DNA from: Adiantum capillus-veneris
Taxonomy: Eukaryota > Streptophyta > Polypodiopsida > Polypodiales > Pteridaceae
Assembly: GCA_014529385.2 (NCBI GenBank)
Contig: CM043942.1
Location: 33,144,969-33,208,968 of the forward strand
Direction: 5' to 3'
DNA length: 64,000 bases
Shown: positions 59,657 through 64,000 of the stretch, piece by piece
Layout of the letters: the number at the start of each line of letters is the position of its first letter
Position numbering within the stretch: position 1 is the first letter of the stretch
Program-made: the position numbers and the translations under genes
The notes under the pieces: model-generated
The model's database searches: none
Told to the model about the DNA's origin: nothing
The model's input: the letters and a program-made list of their open reading frames with translations, nothing else

Positions 59657-62600
59657 ATGAGTAGTGACGAGGATGTGGGACCGTCCAACCGAAACACCTA
59701 TCTCTCAACGAGGGTCTTATGTCCTTGTAATCAATGCAAGCATGCTGTGCGACGGACAAGACGTGTTTCTTTGCAGCACGTTCGCGAATTTGGCGAGTTC
59801 GATCCATCTATTATAGATCGAGTTGTTGCCAATTATAACTCGTCGGACTCTGACGCTGGCCAACAAGCAGCAATCTTGCAACCCAATAGACGTGTTCGCA
59901 GGCGCTTTGGTCAAGCAGCATATGTGAGGCCACAAGATGTAGCCTCTGACAGCTCGGGGGATGATCATGCAGAGCACATTCCCAACGAGGCAATGTTTGA
60001 GCCCGAGATTGATGAAATGATCGAGACGATCATGGATTCAGAAAGGCTTATCTATGATGATATGAAAAGTGAAGCCGATACGCCATTGTATAATGGAGCA
60101 CGTATGTCTAGATTGAAAGCACTCCTGGTTCTTCTCAACATGCAGGCAAAGTTTGGATGGAGTGACACTAGCGTCACAGCGCTTTTCAGGTGATCTATTA
60201 CAATTAGTTTACTTTAATAAAACTCTAAATGTATAATGATCTGATAGATTTTTACACGACTATATCATATTTTTATGTTGTGTAGATTGCTGAAAGAGCA
60301 CATACTACCAGCTGACAATGTGATGCCAGATTCCCGAGATGAAGCAAGAAAGATTTTGCGAAACTTGGGGATGGATTACAATTCTATCCACGCTTGTCCT
60401 AATGACTGCATTCTTTTCAGAGGGGAATACATAGACATGGAGAAGTGTCCGAAATGTGATTCCGAAAGATATCGAGTAGATCTCCACGGGACAAAAATTC
60501 CACAAAAGGTTTTGCGACATTTCCCTCTGCTTCCTCGCATCAAGCATTTCTTCGAATGTAAGTCCATGGCCGCCCTAGCATCATGGCATGAGGAGAATAA
60601 ATCTTCGGATGGTGTGCTACGAATTCCTACAGATTGCGTAGCCTGGAAACATATAGATGGAACATGGTCGGATTTTGCCAGGAAAGCTCGAAATTTGCGC
60701 TTAGGCCTGGCTATGGATGGCGTAAATCCATTTGGTCAAAGATCAACATCTTACAGTGTATGGCCCGTTCTCATCGTCAACTACAACATTCCCCCGTGGT
60801 TGACTACGAAGAAGGGGCACCTATGGCTAAGCTTGATTGTGCCAGGGCGATATAAAGTGGGGAATATGGATGTGTATCTTCGTCCACTATTGGAAGAGCT
60901 ACAACAATTGTGGATTGGCATAGAGGTGGTGGATATGAGCCGACACACAGGACGACGGAATGATTTGATCAGAGGTATTCTAATGTGGACCATGCATGAC
61001 TATCCCGGGCTAACAAAATGCTCAGGTGATCTATTGACACTCCTCACTCAGACACTGTAAATCTTTTTTTTTCCCATAGTTGATCTATTATCATGTGTAT
61101 ACATGCAGGGCTTCAAACAAGCGGATACAGAGCATGTGTCACATGTGGACCTAGACTGAATGCACGTAGGGCACCCTCACTGAAGAAGCAAATCTACGAA
61201 GGTCATCAAGCGTATCTTCCAGAGAATCATGTGTTACGCGATGGCTTTTTGGCAAGAGAGCCACCAAGGATGTCTGCACAAGCATGGTTAGAGCAGAAGG
61301 AGATGTGCGATGAAGGATTCCCTCCAGGGATGAAGAGACTATCTCTATGGTACGAGTTACCATACTGGCCCCGACTCATGATCAATCACTTGCTCGATCC
61401 AATGCACATATTCAAGAATGTGGGTAATCTACTATGGGACCATCTGACCAGCAAGAAAGATACTTTGGGAGCCAGAGTTGACCTTAGAAATGTGGATCGT
61501 ATGGAGCAATATTGGCCGCAAACAACGTCTGATGGATCGATAAAACTCCCTAAAGCACCATGGATTTTCACAGGAGCCCAAGAACGCAAAGTAAAAGAGA
61601 CCATTCGATCTTTGCGGACCCCCACTGGCGTAATGCACTCGCTTCGAACGTGTTTTACTAAAGAAGGAAAGCTTACCGGTTTGAAGTCACACGATTGGCA
61701 TAAAATGTGTCAGGTACGTTCATAGTGGACTTTAATATCATTGCATAAAATGTGGACTTTAATATCATTGCTGCACATACTTTACAGTTTATTTTACCGG
61801 TTGCCATTGAGGGATGTTTGTCTCTCGACATCCGTAACACAATCTACAAACTTGCAAAGCTGGTGCAATGGATCTCACAAAAGGAGATCAACGTAGACTC
61901 CATACCATTCGCCAAACTAAATGCTGCGGAGCTTGTGTGCATGTTTGAGAAACATTTTCCTACTACAATGCTAACCATTCAGGTGCATCTTCTTGTTCAC
62001 ATAGTTGATGAGGTGGAAATAGTTGGCACAGTTCATTCCAGATGGATGTTCTTCTTAGAACGTTTCATGAAAACGCTTAAGGGATATGTGCGTCAAAAGG
62101 CACGTCCGGAGGGTAGCATGGAAGAAGGTTGGTTGGTATCAGAGTCCCTAGTGTACATTGGAGAGTGGCTAGACGGATTTGATAAATCCCAGGACACGCT
62201 ATGGCGAACCATAGATGATGAGCGCATATCTGGGATTGTCATGTGCAATCTCGGTGTTGAGAAGAAGATGACGGAAGATCTAGAGGCTAAAATCAACCGA
62301 TTTTGCATGCTTCACAATCCAGTGATGCAAAAGTGGATTTCACAATATGAGGATGCAAAGCAAGAGCGACAAAGGGCACGAATCGAGTGGAGACGGGAAG
62401 ACGACCACCGATGCACTATCCAGCGGTTCTGGAGAGCCTACCAACCTTCATGAGCTTAAGATGGTTGCACAACCAATTGAAAAGCGCACAACAATGCGGT
62501 GACGAAGTGACTGAGGAAGAGTGGGAGTACTCTCGGGGTTGTGCGACCAAGGTAAGTTTGCAATGTACGACTAGCAAGTGACTTTATTTATAAACGTTTG

Positions 62601-63195
62601 AACGGCCACTCATAATCTTTGTTCGTTGTAGTATAAGTCATACACAGCAGCATGGTGTAAAGGTCGACATTTTAGGGTGGAACGAATCGACAAAAAGCGT
62701 TTTACTCAAGATTGTGGAATCATGGCAAAATTTGAACAGTCTAGTCGACGACGTTCCTCTGATGCAGATCCTGTGGTGGCGGAACTCACTTACTTCGGCA
62801 CGCTGCAAGAGATTTTGAGGATCGATTACAGAGGATTTTTTGTCGACTTGTTCGACGTGCAATGGTTCAAGATAATGATGGAGGGTCGCAACGCTACTGT
62901 GTGTAGAGGAGAGTCTGGTTTTCTTGAGGTGGATTCTACTAAGAAATGGACTGACCTAAGAGACACTTTCGTACTACCCGAGCATTGTGAACAAGTAAGT
63001 ATGTAAATAGTTAACATCCCCCTTTTACAAGTTATGTGCTTGAAAGCTCTCATGTAAGTTATGTGGCTCTGGCAGGTAATATTTCATCCTACAAAGTCTA
63101 CATCAAACTGGTGGTACGTCATAGAGGTAGCCCCTCGTAGTGCAAGGACATATGAAGGCTACCATGTGCCAATCACAACGGCATCAATGGAGTAG
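59657..63195 (+). pseudogene. CACTA2 TNP2-like transposase
   Basis: Exons 59657-60189, 60286-61025, 61109-61713, 61788-62551, 62632-62994, 63076-63195, each with GT-AG borders. Exons 1 and 3 are exactly as long as in CACTA1 (533 and 605 nt). Start MSSDEDVGPSNRNTYL, CPCNQCKH motif, Transposase_21 core (KCPKCDSERYRVDL, RLGLAMDGVNPFGQ, GNMDVYLRPLLEEL), DUF4218-like WMFFLERFMKTLKGYV, DUF4216-like ELTYFGTLQEILRIDYRG. Exons 1-3 are open throughout. A 1-bp deletion near 62395 (GGGG in CACTA1, GGG here) shifts exon 4, and a TAG at 63193 (GAG in CACTA1) shortens the end. It is the less damaged of the two copies. Confidence 0.9.
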
Positions 63196-63491
63196 ATCAG
63201 AGAAGATGCTCACTCTTAAAGCCACAAATATTGTATTTGAATAATTTTGCTCCGTGTTGTAAAAGCTCTGGCTCTCTAAGTACCTTCCATTGTGTATAAC
63301 GCTCTTTTCTACTCGCGCTCACATCTTTTGATTGAAAATTCTGAGTTTTCGACTTGCCTCTTCTATCACTCAATTCATTGCGTCATTGTATTTATATGCG
63401 TCATTACGTCATTGTATTTAATGGTCTTTGCGTCATTGTCTACTTTATTCATTCAATATTAAGTTTAAATATTCGTGTGTTTAATGCAGGT
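63196..63491 (+). other. Spacer between the CACTA2 genes
   Basis: Contains short GCGTCATT/ATTGTATTTA repeats near 63375-63440, as in CACTA1 (35170-35240), and ends in a splice-acceptor-like TTTAATGCAG directly before the next ATG, suggesting an intron in the second gene's 5' UTR. Confidence 0.6.
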
Positions 63492-64000
63492 ATGGATGAT
63501 GAGGAGTTTCTTTCTTCTTTGTCACCGCAGCAGAGACAGTGGTACGTGGAGCGTCATCGCTCTGGCGCATCATCGCGCGTTCCTACTCCATCCACATCTC
63601 CCTCTCTTTTGGAGCATTCGGCGCGCTCCGAAGCTTCGGCGTCGACGAGACGAGCTTCACACTCGTCTAGACACCGGCGCTCTAGTGGTGGCGGTGGCGG
63701 TTGTTGTGGGGATTCCGCCACCGATGCCTCCACACCGCCTCGTGTTTGACGAGGCTCTTTACCCTCCCCTTCTTTGCCCGCCCCCACACCAGCCACAACA
63801 TCGCCATCTACGCCAGGTTTTGCACGGCTAACTGTTCCTAGAAACTACACACCTCTACCTACTCCGCCAGGAGCCACCCCACTCGACACTCCTCGCTTCG
63901 GGACCCAGACGCCGGTGGAGACACCTGACGTCCGTACCCCCATCGACACGCCGCTAGAGACCCCTACCGGGACACCCAGGTTCACGCGTCACCGGCTAGA
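63492..64000 (+). pseudogene. CACTA2 second protein, 5' part
   Basis: Start MDDEEFLSSLSPQQRQWYVE. Ser/Ala-rich region, glycine-rich patch, TGA at 63747, then the same frame continues with TPxxTPxETP repeats to the window end. CACTA1 has CGA at the TGA position, so the stop arose here. The Transposase_24-like core lies beyond the window. CACTA1's frameshift in the glycine/proline segment is absent here. Confidence 0.8.

Overview
This is a stretch of intergenic DNA from a large plant nuclear genome. It holds no intact host gene. Almost all of it is transposable elements, nested and decayed. The plant assignment rests on Ty3/gypsy and Ty1/copia retrotransposons with plant-type primer sites, two CACTA (En/Spm) DNA transposons with intron-containing transposase genes, a heavy-metal-associated (HMA) domain fragment and a pentatricopeptide-repeat (PPR) fragment. 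The PPR remnant has the feel of seed-free plants such as ferns, but the species cannot be fixed from this sequence. Long (GA)n, (CT)n and (CA)n microsatellites are frequent.

Layout, left half (1-28,824). A minus-strand gag-protease retroelement (B, 11,200-28,824) is the host of a nest. A related plus-strand element (A, from before the window to 11,199) ends inside it. A carries the same ~930-bp LTR family as B but encodes a long coiled-coil protein I do not recognise. A is itself split by a 4.64-kb solo-LTR-like insertion (S, 5,354-9,991, target duplication ATACA). B's leader is split by a 10.3-kb gypsy element (C, 17,394-27,672, two ~1.51-kb LTRs about 99% alike), and C's pol is split by a 2.8-kb non-autonomous copia element (E, 22,176-24,969, target duplication TACCA). 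The leaders and LTRs of A and B carry a recurring 24-bp palindrome.

Layout, right half. A degraded gag-protease retroelement (F, 30,341-32,984) is interrupted by a complete 8.2-kb CACTA element (CACTA1, 32,985-41,212, target duplication TAT). An inverted-repeat element (G, 41,829-47,370) follows, with microsatellites, minisatellites and a sharp hairpin. Then come a LINE 3' fragment, a PPR fragment, and some 3 kb in which little is recognisable. A copia element (D, from 52,815) is cut at 57,377 by a second CACTA element (CACTA2), which runs off the window and has captured an HMA-like gene fragment.

No element here looks able to move alone. Every recognisable open reading frame carries stops or frameshifts, or the element lacks essential domains. 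The two CACTA copies share splice sites and two identical exon lengths, so each helps interpret the other. The strongest leads are the palindrome array with the A/B element pair, the giant solo LTR with its 152-bp tandem array, and the HMA capture.
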